A program made the translations under genes and the position numbers. A model generated the notes under the pieces. It had not been told where the DNA came from and did no database searches. It worked only from the letters and a program-made list of their open reading frames with translations. Shown here in pieces: positions 8,794 through 17,213 of a stretch of DNA of 63,340 nucleotides. Numbering within the stretch: the stretch's first letter is position 1; each line of letters starts with the position of its first letter. The stretch is taken from NCBI GenBank assembly GCA_027686065.1, contig JAQCTH010000013.1:1-63340 (forward strand). Reading direction: 5' to 3'. The DNA comes from Clostridiaceae bacterium AF10-41 (GTDB lineage Bacteria; Bacillota; Clostridia; Clostridiales; Clostridiaceae).

Positions 8794-9603
8794 ATGGAGT
8801 TTTATGGATTATTGGGTGAAAAACTTTCGCACAGTTTATCCCCGTTAATTCACAGTGAGATATTGAAATTAATCAATAAAGAAGGGGCTTATAAATTATT
8901 TGAAGTTAATAGAAATAATCTTGAAGATTTTACAAGGGCAGTAAAGTTATTAAAGATAAAAGGAACAAATGTAACAATACCATATAAGGAAGATATAATA
9001 AAATATATTGACATTATATCAGAAGAGGCAAAGAGAATAGGTGCAATAAATACAGTTTTATTAGAAAATGAAGTTTTGTATGGATATAATACTGATTATT
9101 ATGGTTTTGGATATATGATAAAGATTAATAATATAGAAGTGAAAGATAAAAAAGCAGTTATCCTAGGAAATGGAGGAGCTTGCAAAGGTGTATTATATTA
9201 TTTATTGGATAATGATATAAAAAGCGTATATATAGTAAGTAGAAATCCAAATAGAAATGAGTTTAATTTGAAAAATGTTCATGTAATAAGTTATGAAGAA
9301 TTAAAAGAAGTTAAAGGGGATATTATTATTAATTCAACACCAGTTGGAATGTATCCTAATGTAAGTGAAATACCAGTTTCAGAAGATATAATACAAAATT
9401 TCAATATAGTAGTAGATTTAATATATAATCCTATAGATACCATGTTTTTGAATACAGGAAAATTGCTAGGGAAAAAAACCATTGGCGGATTGTATATGCT
9501 TATTGGTCAGGCTGTTAAGGCTCAAGAATTATGGAATAAAGTTGAAATAAAAGAAGAAATAATAAAAGAAATTTATGAAAATGTAAAGCTGAAATTAAAT
9601 TAG
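8794..9603 (+). CDS. aroE: Shikimate dehydrogenase
   Basis: NADPH-dependent reduction of 3-dehydroshikimate to shikimate. At 269 residues it carries the substrate-binding start GLLGEKLSHSLSPLIH, the catalytic-lysine segment GTNVTIPYKEDI, IGAINTV, YNTDYYGFG, the nucleotide-binding GNGGACKGVL and the C-terminal GGLYMLIGQAVKAQELW. AAGGGGG precedes the ATG. It heads the second group of aromatic genes (aroE, aroK, aroQ, second DAHP synthase, tyrA); TATAAT at 8752-8757 could be its promoter -10, but no clear -35 was found. Confidence 0.94.
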   Translation: MEFYGLLGEKLSHSLSPLIHSEILKLINKEGAYKLFEVNRNNLEDFTRAVKLLKIKGTNVTIPYKEDIIKYIDIISEEAKRIGAINTVLLENEVLYGYNTDYYGFGYMIKINNIEVKDKKAVILGNGGACKGVLYYLLDNDIKSVYIVSRNPNRNEFNLKNVHVISYEELKEVKGDIIINSTPVGMYPNVSEIPVSEDIIQNFNIVVDLIYNPIDTMFLNTGKLLGKKTIGGLYMLIGQAVKAQELWNKVEIKEEIIKEIYENVKLKLN

Positions 9604-9621
9604 AATATAGGTGAATTTAAT

Positions 9622-10113
9622 ATGAATAAAGATATAATTTTACTTATTGGAATGCCAGGATGTGGGAAAAGTACTATAGGCAAAAAGCTCTCAAGAAAAA
9701 TAAATTATGATTTCTATGATATGGATGAATACATAGAAAAAATATCTAATAAAACAATAAAAGATTTGTTTAACATAAATGAAGATTATTTTAGAGATTA
9801 TGAAACAAAAGCTTGCAAAGAATTAAGCAATAAGGAAAGGGTAGTAATATCAAGTGGTGGTGGAATAATTAAAAGGGAAGAAAATATGAAATTTTTTAAA
9901 GAAAAGGCTATCATAATATTTATAGATAGATCAATAGAAAATATAGCTAGTGATTTAGATATATCTTCAAGACCTCTGTTAAAAGAAGGGGTAAAGAAAC
10001 TTTACAATTTATATACAGAAAGATATAATTTATATAATAAATATTGCGATATTAAACTGGTTAACGATAAAACAATAGAAAATATTATAAATGAAATCAC
10101 ACAATTTATATAA
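9622..10113 (+). CDS. aroK: Shikimate kinase
   Basis: ATP-dependent 3-phosphorylation of shikimate. The 163-residue product has the P-loop GMPGCGKSTIGKK (residues 9-21), DMDEYIE for metal and shikimate binding, FRDYETKA with the shikimate-binding Arg, SSGGGII and the lid-region SSRPLL. It lies 18 bp after aroE, clearly co-transcribed. Length and motifs are those of ordinary AroK. Confidence 0.94.
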   Translation: MNKDIILLIGMPGCGKSTIGKKLSRKINYDFYDMDEYIEKISNKTIKDLFNINEDYFRDYETKACKELSNKERVVISSGGGIIKREENMKFFKEKAIIIFIDRSIENIASDLDISSRPLLKEGVKKLYNLYTERYNLYNKYCDIKLVNDKTIENIINEITQFI

Positions 10114-10115
10114 GT

Positions 10116-10337
10116 AACAGTTAACAATTCACAGCGTATAGTTTATTGGATAAAGCAACAAGTATGAGGGAACATATGGTAGCTTTTTTGAAAGCAAAAT
10201 ACTGAGATAGATGCTTCTTAAATTTTGATTATAAGTTATACTGGGTACTTGATATCTGTGCCCTGTTACCTATAAAACGAAAACAACTGTTAACTGTGCC
10301 TTGTGAACTGTACACTAGAAATTTTGCTTCGCAAAAT
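10116..10337. repeat. Dispersed palindromic repeat, family A, copy 1
   Basis: The 244-bp gap between aroK and aroQ is almost all repeat. The left part carries CAGTTAACAATTCACAG, the right part CTGTTAACTGTGCCTTGTG and the end module TTTTGCTTCGCAAAA. Left and right arms are complementary. The CTGTTACCT word seen in other copies is also present. No ORF. Confidence 0.65.
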
Positions 10338-10357
10338 ATTATGAAGGTGGATGTTTT

Positions 10358-10801
10358 ATGAAAATATTAGTTATAAATGGTCCTAATATAAATATGTTAG
10401 GAGTAAGAGAAAAGGGAATTTATGGAACTAAAGACTTTGAAGATATTTGTGGATATATTAAAGAAGAGGGAAAAAAAAGAAATATAGAGATTGAGTTATT
10501 TCAAAGTAATATAGAAGGTGAAATAATAAATATAATTCATAAGGCATATTATGAAAAATATAGTGGGATAATAATGAACCCAGGAGCGTACACCCATTAT
10601 AGTTATGCCATATTTGATGCAGTAAAAGCAGTAAATATACCTACTATAGAGGTACATTTATCAAATATACATGCAAGAGAAGAATTTAGGCATAAATCAG
10701 TAATAGCCCCGGCATGTATAGGACAAATTTGTGGCTTTAAAGAATTTGGTTATATAATGGCGATGGAAGCAATAGAAAAATGGCTGATTGATAATTACTA
10801 A
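10358..10801 (+). CDS. aroQ: 3-dehydroquinate dehydratase, type II
   Basis: Dehydrates 3-dehydroquinate to 3-dehydroshikimate. The 147-residue product is the small type II dodecameric enzyme, not the type I Schiff-base AroD: VINGPNINMLGVREKGIYG at the N-terminus (includes the catalytic Tyr loop), FQSNIEGEII, NPGAYTHYS, the catalytic-His segment EVHLSNIHAREEFR and GFKEFGYIMA. AAGGTGG precedes the ATG. It stands between two repeat-filled gaps but in line with the aro genes. Confidence 0.94.
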   Translation: MKILVINGPNINMLGVREKGIYGTKDFEDICGYIKEEGKKRNIEIELFQSNIEGEIINIIHKAYYEKYSGIIMNPGAYTHYSYAIFDAVKAVNIPTIEVHLSNIHAREEFRHKSVIAPACIGQICGFKEFGYIMAMEAIEKWLIDNY

Positions 10802-10839
10802 AATATAGAATAAAAATAAAAGAATAAGAAAATTAGTGA

Positions 10840-10940
10840 GCAATCTCAAAATGAGGTTATAAAATAAATTTTATAATTCGGCTTGTCTGAATTGTTTCAA
10901 TAATTATCAATTGGTAATTATTAATTATCAATTGAAGTAG
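10840..10940. repeat. Mixed family C hairpin and family B repeat before the second DAHP synthase gene
   Basis: AATTCGGC-TTG-TCTGAATT at about 10876 keeps the family C stem by wobble pairing although the sequence differs from the aroB and aroA copies. It is followed by a family B palindrome in which AATTATCAATTGG and TTATCAATTG words recur. Confidence 0.5.
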
Positions 10941-10955
10941 TATGGAGGGATAGTA

Positions 10956-11972
10956 ATGATTATTGTAATGAATCCAAATTGTAGTGATGATGAAGTATTG
11001 AAGGTTAAGAGAGAATTAGAGAGTAGAGGATTGGGAATCCATTTGTCTCAGGGAGAAACTTTTTGTATTATAGGTGTGGTTGGAGAAACCAGATCTATAG
11101 ATTCAGATAAGCTTCTTAGATTTTCTGGGGTAGATAAAGTTCTTAAGGTAGAAGAACCTTACAAAAAGGCTAATAGATTATTTAAGCCAGAAGATACAAT
11201 AATTGATGTAAAGGGAAGTTTAATTGGAGGAAATAATTTAGCGGTTATTGCAGGACCTTGTTCTGTTGAAAGTGAAGAACAAATAATAGAAATAGCTAAA
11301 AGTGTAAAAGAATCTGGGGCAACTTTTTTAAGGGGAGGAGCCTTTAAACCAAGGACTTCACCATATAGCTTTCAAGGATTAGAAATGGAAGGTTTAGAAT
11401 TATTAAAGAAAGCTAGAAAAGTTACAGGATTACCTATAGTAACAGAAATAATGTCAACTGATTATATAGATATATTTGTTAGAGATGTAGATGTAATCCA
11501 AGTTGGGGCAAGAAATATGCAAAACTTTGATTTATTAAAGCAACTAGGAAGAACTAATAAACCTATCTTACTTAAGAGAGGTCTTTCTGCAACAATAGAA
11601 GAATGGTTAATGTCAGCTGAATATATAATGGCTGAAGGAAATGAAAATGTTATTCTTTGCGAAAGAGGTATAAGGACTTTTGAAACTTATACAAGGAATA
11701 CACTAGACTTAAGTGCAATTCCAGTTATAAAGAGAAAATCACATTTACCAGTAATTGTAGATCCAAGTCATGCTGCTGGATACTGGTATTTAGTAGAGCC
11801 ACTTGCAAAAGCAGCTGTAAGTGCAGGAGCAGATGGACTTATTATAGAAGTGCATAACAATCCACAATGTGCATTAAGTGATGGTCAACAATCAATTAAA
11901 CCAGAATCATTTAAAAATATGATGAATAAAGTTAAAGTATTGGCCGAAATGGAAGGTAAGAAAATAAAATAA
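10956..11972 (+). CDS. aroF: 3-deoxy-7-phosphoheptulonate (DAHP) synthase, paralogue 2
   Basis: Second type I-beta DAHP synthase in the cluster, 338 residues. The catalytic barrel keeps [44 protein letters not shown] and DPSHAAG nearly word for word with the first copy. The N-terminal domain (about residues 1-70) is poorly conserved between the two: [10 protein letters not shown] in copy 1 against QGETFCIIGV in copy 2. Gene order places this copy next to tyrA and the other in the group that ends with pheA, so a Tyr-responsive and a Phe-responsive isozyme is a reasonable inference. The ATG follows GGAGGG. Confidence 0.95.
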   Translation: MIIVMNPNCSDDEVLKVKRELESRGLGIHLSQGETFCIIGVVGETRSIDSDKLLRFSGVDKVLKVEEPYKKANRLFKPEDTIIDVKGSLIGGNNLAVIAGPCSVESEEQIIEIAKSVKESGATFLRGGAFKPRTSPYSFQGLEMEGLELLKKARKVTGLPIVTEIMSTDYIDIFVRDVDVIQVGARNMQNFDLLKQLGRTNKPILLKRGLSATIEEWLMSAEYIMAEGNENVILCERGIRTFETYTRNTLDLSAIPVIKRKSHLPVIVDPSHAAGYWYLVEPLAKAAVSAGADGLIIEVHNNPQCALSDGQQSIKPESFKNMMNKVKVLAEMEGKKIK

Positions 11973-11981
11973 TTTATGATT

Positions 11982-12080
11982 TAAATAGATAATGCAATAT
12001 AAATAATAGATAATAGATAATTGACAATGTACAATAAATAATTAATGAATAAATTATCAATTATTCATTATTCATTGATA
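11982..12080. repeat. AT-rich dispersed repeat, family B, copy 3
   Basis: AATAATAGATAATAGATAATT on the left (12002-12022) can pair with the TTATCAATTATTCATTATTC stretch on the right (from 12055). It fills the gap before tyrA, and the tyrA ribosome binding site (GGGGGG, 12085-12090) follows at once. Confidence 0.5.
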
Positions 12081-12094
12081 AATTGGGGGGGCTT

Positions 12095-12928
12095 ATGAGA
12101 ATATTAATAGTAGGGCTTGGTGTTATTGGAGGAAGTTATGCAATGGCACTTAAAGCGGCAGGGTATGAAGATGTTTATGGAATTGATAACAATTTAGAAA
12201 CTTTAAAAAAAGCTAAAGAGTTAGGAATAATAAAAGAAGGTTATGTAGATGGTAGTGAAATTGTAGAAAAATCTGATTTAATAATTCTTTCTATATACCC
12301 AATGCTTATAAAGAGCTTTATAGAAGAGAATAAAAAATTATTAAGAGCTGGAACAATAATTACAGATGCTACAGGTATAAAGAAACCTTTTGTTGAAGAT
12401 ATATTAAAAATATTACCGAAAGAAGTAGATTTTATATTTGGGCATCCTATGGCAGGAAGAGAAAAAAGAGGGATTGATTATGCTTCAAAGGAAGTCTTTA
12501 AGGGAGCCAACTATTTAATTGCTGTAACGGATAGAAATATAGAAAGCAATATAAAAGTTTTAGAAAAGATTATATATGAAATGGGATTTAGAAAAATTAA
12601 AAGGATAGATCCATTTCTCCATGATAAGATGATAGGTTTTACAAGTCAGCTTCCGCATGCAATAGCTGTTGCATTAATTAATAGCGATGAAGAAGGACGA
12701 GATACTGGAAGTTTTATTGGAGACAGTTATAGAGATTTAACTAGAATAGCTAATATAAATGAAGACCTATGGAGCGAATTATTTATTGGTAATAAAGATA
12801 ATTTAATAGAATCAATAGATAAGTTTCTTATAGAGATGAATAATATAAAATCTGCATTAATTGAAAATAATGATAATGAATTAAAAAAAATATTTATAAA
12901 ATCAAGCAATAGAAGAGAAAAATTGTAA
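12095..12928 (+). CDS. tyrA: Prephenate dehydrogenase
   Basis: NAD-dependent oxidative decarboxylation of prephenate on the tyrosine branch. I start it at ATG 12095 (MRILIVGLGVIGGSYAMAL), because the upstream in-frame TTG at 12083 lies in the G-rich ribosome binding site; the product has 277 residues. The Rossmann motif GLGVIGG is at residues 7-13 and the catalytic-His segment GHPMAGREKRG follows near 110. There is no C-terminal ACT domain, so tyrosine feedback may act elsewhere, for example on the neighbouring DAHP synthase. Last gene of the aro cluster. Confidence 0.93.
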   Translation: MRILIVGLGVIGGSYAMALKAAGYEDVYGIDNNLETLKKAKELGIIKEGYVDGSEIVEKSDLIILSIYPMLIKSFIEENKKLLRAGTIITDATGIKKPFVEDILKILPKEVDFIFGHPMAGREKRGIDYASKEVFKGANYLIAVTDRNIESNIKVLEKIIYEMGFRKIKRIDPFLHDKMIGFTSQLPHAIAVALINSDEEGRDTGSFIGDSYRDLTRIANINEDLWSELFIGNKDNLIESIDKFLIEMNNIKSALIENNDNELKKIFIKSSNRREKL

Positions 12929-12936
12929 TAAATTGT

Positions 12937-13239
12937 GAATATAAAGGCTACGATAAATAGATATGTTTCATAAGCTAAATAGCTACGCAAAGAAGTACTA
13001 GGCTCGGAGAACTACTATGCCAAGAGTTTTGGTTAAACTCGCTACGCTCAGACAAACCAACAACACTAAGGCATAGTAGTTATTCCTTCACCAAGTACTT
13101 CTAGTTTCTCGCTATATGCTTATTTCACATATTCTATTTACCTTCGCCAACTTATATTAAGAATTTAAATTAATAATGAATTAAGTTATTGGTAAAAAAT
13201 AATTGGTGAGGGAAATTTAAAACTTACTTAAGTGTAGCA
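12937..13239. repeat. Large palindromic element, family D, copy 1
   Basis: About 303 bp, including a 203-bp imperfect palindrome (12946-13148). The start GGCTACGATAAATAG pairs with the end CTATTTACCTTCGCC, inner arms AACTACTATGCC / GGCATAGTAGTT are a perfect 12-bp pair, and AGAAGTACT pairs with AGTACTTCT. It is about 96% identical over the palindrome to a copy at 48809, in the same orientation. It lies between the convergent tyrA and HD-GYP genes. No ORF and no transposase; a MITE-like element or a structured RNA are both possible. Confidence 0.8.
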
Positions 13240-13242
13240 TAT

Positions 13243-13333
13243 TCCCTGTTCTCTGTTACTTTATTCCAAAAACTGAAAACTGTGAATTGTGCACTGTGAA
13301 CTGTGAACTGAAAAATGCTTCGCAATTTAAATC
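13243..13333. repeat. Dispersed repeat, family A, copy attached to large element D1
   Basis: Holds CTGTTCTCTGTTAC, then near-tandem heptamers (CTGTGAATTGTGCACTGTGA) and the end module ATGCTTCGCAATTT. The second large element is also followed by a family A copy, so D and A form a composite of about 400 bp. Confidence 0.7.
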
Positions 13334-13336
13334 TAA

Positions 13337-14383
13337 TTATAGTATTTCTGTAACATATAAATGATTGAGTTTCCTTAAATCTATAAATTCATCATCACAC
13401 AAAACAAGAGGTGAAGAGATATTATTTAAATCCATTTGTATTATTTTACATTTCTTATTGTTGTTCAACAAGACTGTTTGTCCAATATAAAAATTTAACA
13501 TTCCATTTAAGAATTTAGAACACAATGTGTAATCTAATTTACTTAAGCTATCTTCCTTTATAATCTTAAGAATTTCAAGAGGCTTTTTCTTATCTCTATA
13601 AACTCTATTAGAATTTGTCGCATCAAATACATCTGCAATAGCTACAATTTTTGCAAACTCATGAATTTGATTGGTTTTAATACCAAGAGGATAGCCACTT
13701 CCATCACATCTTTCATGATGCATTAAAACTGCGTAAAGTACTGATTTGCTTATAAATGGAACTTTTTTTATTTCATCATATGCTATTACTGGATGAGTTT
13801 TTATTATTTCAAATTCTTCTTCAGAAAATATACGATTTTTATCTATTAGATTTTTATTAATTTTTGTTTTACCAAAGTCATGTAATAAAGAGGCATAAAC
13901 AAGATTATGAAGTTTATTACTATCAAATCCATTCCATTTTCCAATTAAATAGCTTAATGAAGCTACGTTAACAGAATGCCTGTAGATACAGTCTGAACCA
14001 CTACCATTTAAAACTATATTCTTTAAAATGTATTTATTTAGTTTAAGTTCATTTAATAGCTTTTTTGCATATTCATTTATTTCATTAGTATTTGAGCTTT
14101 CAAGCGTTTTAGCATTATCAAATATAAGTTTAACATCAATTGAAATATCTTTTAAAGCTTTATCAGCTGCTTTTAATTCTAAAATTTCATTAGAATTATC
14201 TTTTTCATCACTATATACTTCAATACTATCGAAAAGAAAAAATGTATTTAATTTCTCTAACATTTGAGCGTTAATAGTAATGCCTTCTCCAATTAATATC
14301 ATACCATTATAAACAACTTCATTAGCAGTAATCATACCTATTTTTAAATCTCTTACAGGTATAAGTTTTTTATTATTATTCAT
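13337..14383 (-). CDS. HD-GYP domain protein, probable cyclic-di-GMP phosphodiesterase
   Basis: The C-terminal half is a full HD-GYP domain: H-D in LLHDFGKTKI (168-169), HHERCDGSGYPLG (222-234, with G-Y-P at 230-232) and IVAIADVFDATNSNR. These enzymes hydrolyse cyclic-di-GMP to pGpG or GMP. The first 110 or so residues (MNNNKKLIPVRDLKIGM and onward) are an HD-GYP-associated N-terminal region without membrane segments. I chose the ATG at 14383 because TGAGGT precedes it and the longer open frame (to 14557) runs through a family A repeat. 348 residues. Expected to act in a c-di-GMP signalling pathway. Confidence 0.88.
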   Translation of the reverse strand: MNNNKKLIPVRDLKIGMITANEVVYNGMILIGEGITINAQMLEKLNTFFLFDSIEVYSDEKDNSNEILELKAADKALKDISIDVKLIFDNAKTLESSNTNEINEYAKKLLNELKLNKYILKNIVLNGSGSDCIYRHSVNVASLSYLIGKWNGFDSNKLHNLVYASLLHDFGKTKINKNLIDKNRIFSEEEFEIIKTHPVIAYDEIKKVPFISKSVLYAVLMHHERCDGSGYPLGIKTNQIHEFAKIVAIADVFDATNSNRVYRDKKKPLEILKIIKEDSLSKLDYTLCSKFLNGMLNFYIGQTVLLNNNKKCKIIQMDLNNISSPLVLCDDEFIDLRKLNHLYVTEIL

Positions 14384-14403
14384 AAAATATAACCTCACAA
14401 AAT

Positions 14404-14512
14404 AATTATAAAGTGCAGAGCACTTTTGAAGTCTCATTTCAGTCATTATATAGGAAACTGTAAATTGTGCTATGTAAACTGTGAAATGAAATAAGTTAAT
14501 TCTCAATTTACT
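14404..14512. repeat. Dispersed repeat, family A, upstream of the HD-GYP gene
   Basis: Contains AAAGTGC-AGA-GCACTTT and a wider inverted pair, CATTTCAGT against AACTGTGAAATG, plus heptamer words (ACTGTAAATTGTG, TGTAAACTGTG). It lies in the divergent interval 14384-14714; the rest of that interval is AT-rich and holds the promoter of the CYTH gene. Confidence 0.55.
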
Positions 14513-14656
14513 TATAATCTCGTATAAGACACGTGTTTTTTTATACCTTAATAACAAAATTATTAAAAAATACTAAAATTTTCTTGTTATTAAATATGAT
14601 GTAATAATTTGTACATATAGTATTATCTTTATGACTTATCTTTAAGGAGCTATTAA

Positions 14657-14686
14657 TTGATGTGTATAATTTTTATATGATATAAT
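14657..14686 (+). promoter_or_regulatory. Candidate promoter of the CYTH gene
   Basis: TTGATG at 14657-14662 and TATAAT at 14681-14686 with an 18-bp spacer, about 28 bp before the ATG at 14715. Confidence 0.55.
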
Positions 14687-14714
14687 GATGTAAAAACAGA
14701 AATGGAGAAACAAT

Positions 14715-15275
14715 ATGAAGGAGTTAGAAACTAGAATAATTGATATAGATGTAGATTTTATTAGAAAAAGACTTAAGGAATTGGGAGCAGAGAAAGTAAA
14801 GGAAGAGTATCAAATAAATAATATTTATGATTTTGATGATAACAGATTATTAAATTCTAAAGGATATGCAAGAATAAGAATAACGGATAATAGAATTAAC
14901 AATAAAGAAGTTGTTTATATGACAACTAAAAAGATGTTGAGCCAAGAAACATTTAAAGTTATGGAAGAGAATGAAACTATTGTTGAAGATAAAGAAGCTG
15001 CAAATAAGATTTTTACTTCTTTAGGACTAAAACTTAAACAATCTATAAAAAAATATAGAGAAAGTTATAGATTGAAAAATTCTTTAGTTGAAATTGATAT
15101 AAATGATAAAGAGTTTTGTCCATTTCCATATATAGAAATTGAAACATATTCTGAAAAAGAATTAGAAGAAATATTAGGATTACTAGGATATACAATAAAT
15201 GATACTACTTCAAAAACCATTTATGAAATATTAGAAGAAAAAGGTTTGAAGTTAGAGAGCGGAAAAGGTTTATAA
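14715..15275 (+). CDS. CYTH domain protein (CyaB-like / triphosphate-binding)
   Basis: A 186-residue protein of the CYTH fold, an eight-stranded tunnel that binds triphosphates with metal. Visible features are the N-terminal acidic strand LETRIIDIDVD, the basic YARIRITDN strand, the lysine-rich IKKYRESYRL and the C-terminal acidic FPYIEIETYSEKELEEIL. Relatives are annotated as class IV adenylate cyclase, thiamine triphosphatase or inorganic triphosphatase; in clostridia the inorganic triphosphatase role is as likely as cyclase. The ATG follows AGAAATGGAGAAA. It stands alone. Confidence 0.8.
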   Translation: MKELETRIIDIDVDFIRKRLKELGAEKVKEEYQINNIYDFDDNRLLNSKGYARIRITDNRINNKEVVYMTTKKMLSQETFKVMEENETIVEDKEAANKIFTSLGLKLKQSIKKYRESYRLKNSLVEIDINDKEFCPFPYIEIETYSEKELEEILGLLGYTINDTTSKTIYEILEEKGLKLESGKGL

Positions 15276-15405
15276 AAAAGAAAAATTATAATATGAAAAA
15301 TGAATTATAAAAAAGTGATGTAAAAAAATGTATTTATTTGTAACCAAAACTTATCCTTCTTAGTAGATTATAATTAGGAAATTTAATTACTAAGGAGGAT
15401 TTAAA

Positions 15406-16221
15406 ATGTATTGGTTTAGTGAACTTAATCCTATAATGCAAGGACTTCTTGCAACTTTATTTACTTGGTTTATTACTGCACTAGGTGCAGCACTAGTATT
15501 TTTCTTTAAAAATGTTGATAAAAAGGTTTTAAATACAATGCTAGGATTTGGTGCTGGAGTAATGGTTGCAGCAAGTTTTTGGTCCTTATTAAATCCAGCT
15601 ATAGAACTTTGTAATGAACTTGGTTATAGTGGAGTTATTATTCCATCAACAGGATTTTTTTTAGGAGGATTATTTTTAATTTTTGCAGATAAATTAATGG
15701 ATACTTATTCTTATGGGGTGATTACAGATAAGGATGAAGAAAATTTACCTCAAACAACTAAATATAAAAAAAGTATATTACTAGTTCTAGCAGTAACACT
15801 TCACAATATACCAGAAGGGCTTGCTGTTGGAGTTGCATTTGGAGGGGTTGCAGCTGGAATACCAGGGACAAGTTTAATTGCAGCAATTACTTTAGCATTA
15901 GGAATAGGGCTTCAAAATTTTCCAGAGGGAGCAGCAGTATCATTACCATTAAGAAGAGAAGGAATATCTAGGTGGAGAAGTTTTCTTTATGGGCAAGCAT
16001 CAGGACTAGTTGAACCTATGGCAGGCGTAGTTGGCGTAATAGCAGCTTTATCAGTAAGAAGTATTTTGCCATTTTTATTATCTTTTTCAGCTGGAGCAAT
16101 GATTGCAGTAGTAGGAGCTGAGCTATTGCCAGAAGCATCCATGGAAAATAAAAAATTAACAACTTTAGGATTAATATTAGGTTTCATAGTTATGATGGTA
16201 TTAGATGTAACCTTAGGGTAG
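15406..16221 (+). CDS. ZIP family divalent metal transporter
   Basis: A 271-residue integral membrane protein with about eight transmembrane segments. The two metal-site helices are clear: HNIPEGLAVGVAFGG (about 130-144) and NFPEGAAVSLPLRREG (about 165-180), the H-N-x-P-E-G and N-x-P-E-G motifs of ZIP proteins that import zinc, iron or manganese. The loop after segment 3 is short and has no His-rich stretch. A strong AAGGAGG precedes the ATG. A bidirectional terminator separates it from the convergent aldolase gene. The preferred metal cannot be read from the sequence. Confidence 0.9.
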   Translation: MYWFSELNPIMQGLLATLFTWFITALGAALVFFFKNVDKKVLNTMLGFGAGVMVAASFWSLLNPAIELCNELGYSGVIIPSTGFFLGGLFLIFADKLMDTYSYGVITDKDEENLPQTTKYKKSILLVLAVTLHNIPEGLAVGVAFGGVAAGIPGTSLIAAITLALGIGLQNFPEGAAVSLPLRREGISRWRSFLYGQASGLVEPMAGVVGVIAALSVRSILPFLLSFSAGAMIAVVGAELLPEASMENKKLTTLGLILGFIVMMVLDVTLG

Positions 16222-16307
16222 GTGGTTAGATAAATTAAATTCAAATAAATCTATCTAAAAACTTAGACTAGGTTAAAATTTTTAGATGTAATTAAAAGGT
16301 AGAAAAT

Positions 16308-16340
16308 AAAAGGTAGAAAGAAAATCTTTCTACCTTTATA
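16308..16340. terminator. Bidirectional terminator between the ZIP and aldolase genes
   Basis: AAAGGTAGAAAG / CTTTCTACCTTT perfect 12-bp stem with a 5-nt loop between convergent genes. An extra copy of AAAGGTAGAAA lies just before it. Confidence 0.85.
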
Positions 16341-16349
16341 TTAGTAAAA

Positions 16350-17213
16350 TTATGCTTTATTTACTGAGCCGAATAGTTCCATTTTTTCTTTAACTGTAGC
16401 TTTTATAGCTTCGAATCCTGGAGCTAATAGCTTTCTTGGGTCAAAGCCTTTTCCTTCTAGGTCTTTTCCAGCTTCAATATACTTTCTAGTACCTTCAGCA
16501 AATGATAATTGACACTCAGTATTAACATTTATCTTAGAAACACCTAAAGAAATAGCTCTTTGTATCATATCTTCTGGAATTCCAGTACCACCGTGTAGTA
16601 CTAAAGGCATATCGCCAGTAAGATTGCTTATAGCTTCTAGAGCTTCAAAGCTTAATCCCTTCCAGTTAGCAGGATATTTTCCGTGGATATTACCGATACC
16701 AGCAGCTAACATAGTAACTCCTAGGTCCGCTATAGCTTTGCACTCATTAGCGTCAGCTATTTCGCCAGCACCTACAACTCCGTCTTCTTCTCCGCCAATT
16801 GAACCAACTTCTGCTTCTAAAGAAAGTCCTTTTTCAGAAGTTAATTTAACCATTTCAGTTGTTTTAGTTATATTTTCGTCTATTGGATAGTGAGATCCAT
16901 CAAACATAATTGAAGAGAAGCCAGCTTCCATAGCCTTTAAAGCTCCTTCATAGCTACCGTGATCTAGATGTAACGCAACAGGAACAGTGATTTTTAACTC
17001 TTCCATTATGCCATTTACCATTCCAACTATAGTTTTATAACCACACATGTATTTAGCAGCACCTTCTGAAACTCCTAATATAACAGGTGAATTATTTTCT
17101 TGAGCAGTTAGTAAAACAGCTTTAGTCCATTCTAAATTATTAATATTGAATTGTCCTACAGCATATTTTCCCGCTTTAGCCTTGTTTAACATTTCTTTTG
17201 CTGAAACTAACAT
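16350..17213 (-). CDS. fba: Fructose-bisphosphate aldolase, class II
   Basis: Zinc-dependent cleavage of fructose 1,6-bisphosphate in glycolysis. I start at ATG 17213 (MLVSAKEML), because GGAGG precedes it; the five extra N-terminal codons of the longer frame run into that site. The 287-residue product has the metal and catalytic motifs ALHLDHGSYEGALKAMEAG, DGSHYPIDEN, EAEVGSIGGEEDG, GIGNIHGKYP and LHGGTGIP, and the phosphate-binding KINVNTE. Probably monocistronic. Confidence 0.94.
   Translation of the reverse strand: MLVSAKEMLNKAKAGKYAVGQFNINNLEWTKAVLLTAQENNSPVILGVSEGAAKYMCGYKTIVGMVNGIMEELKITVPVALHLDHGSYEGALKAMEAGFSSIMFDGSHYPIDENITKTTEMVKLTSEKGLSLEAEVGSIGGEEDGVVGAGEIADANECKAIADLGVTMLAAGIGNIHGKYPANWKGLSFEALEAISNLTGDMPLVLHGGTGIPEDMIQRAISLGVSKINVNTECQLSFAEGTRKYIEAGKDLEGKGFDPRKLLAPGFEAIKATVKEKMELFGSVNKA

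Noticed and set aside
14384..14557. N-terminal extension of the HD-GYP reading frame upstream of 14383
   Set aside because: The extension runs through a family A repeat and has no ribosome binding site; ATG 14383 has TGAGGT at a good distance.
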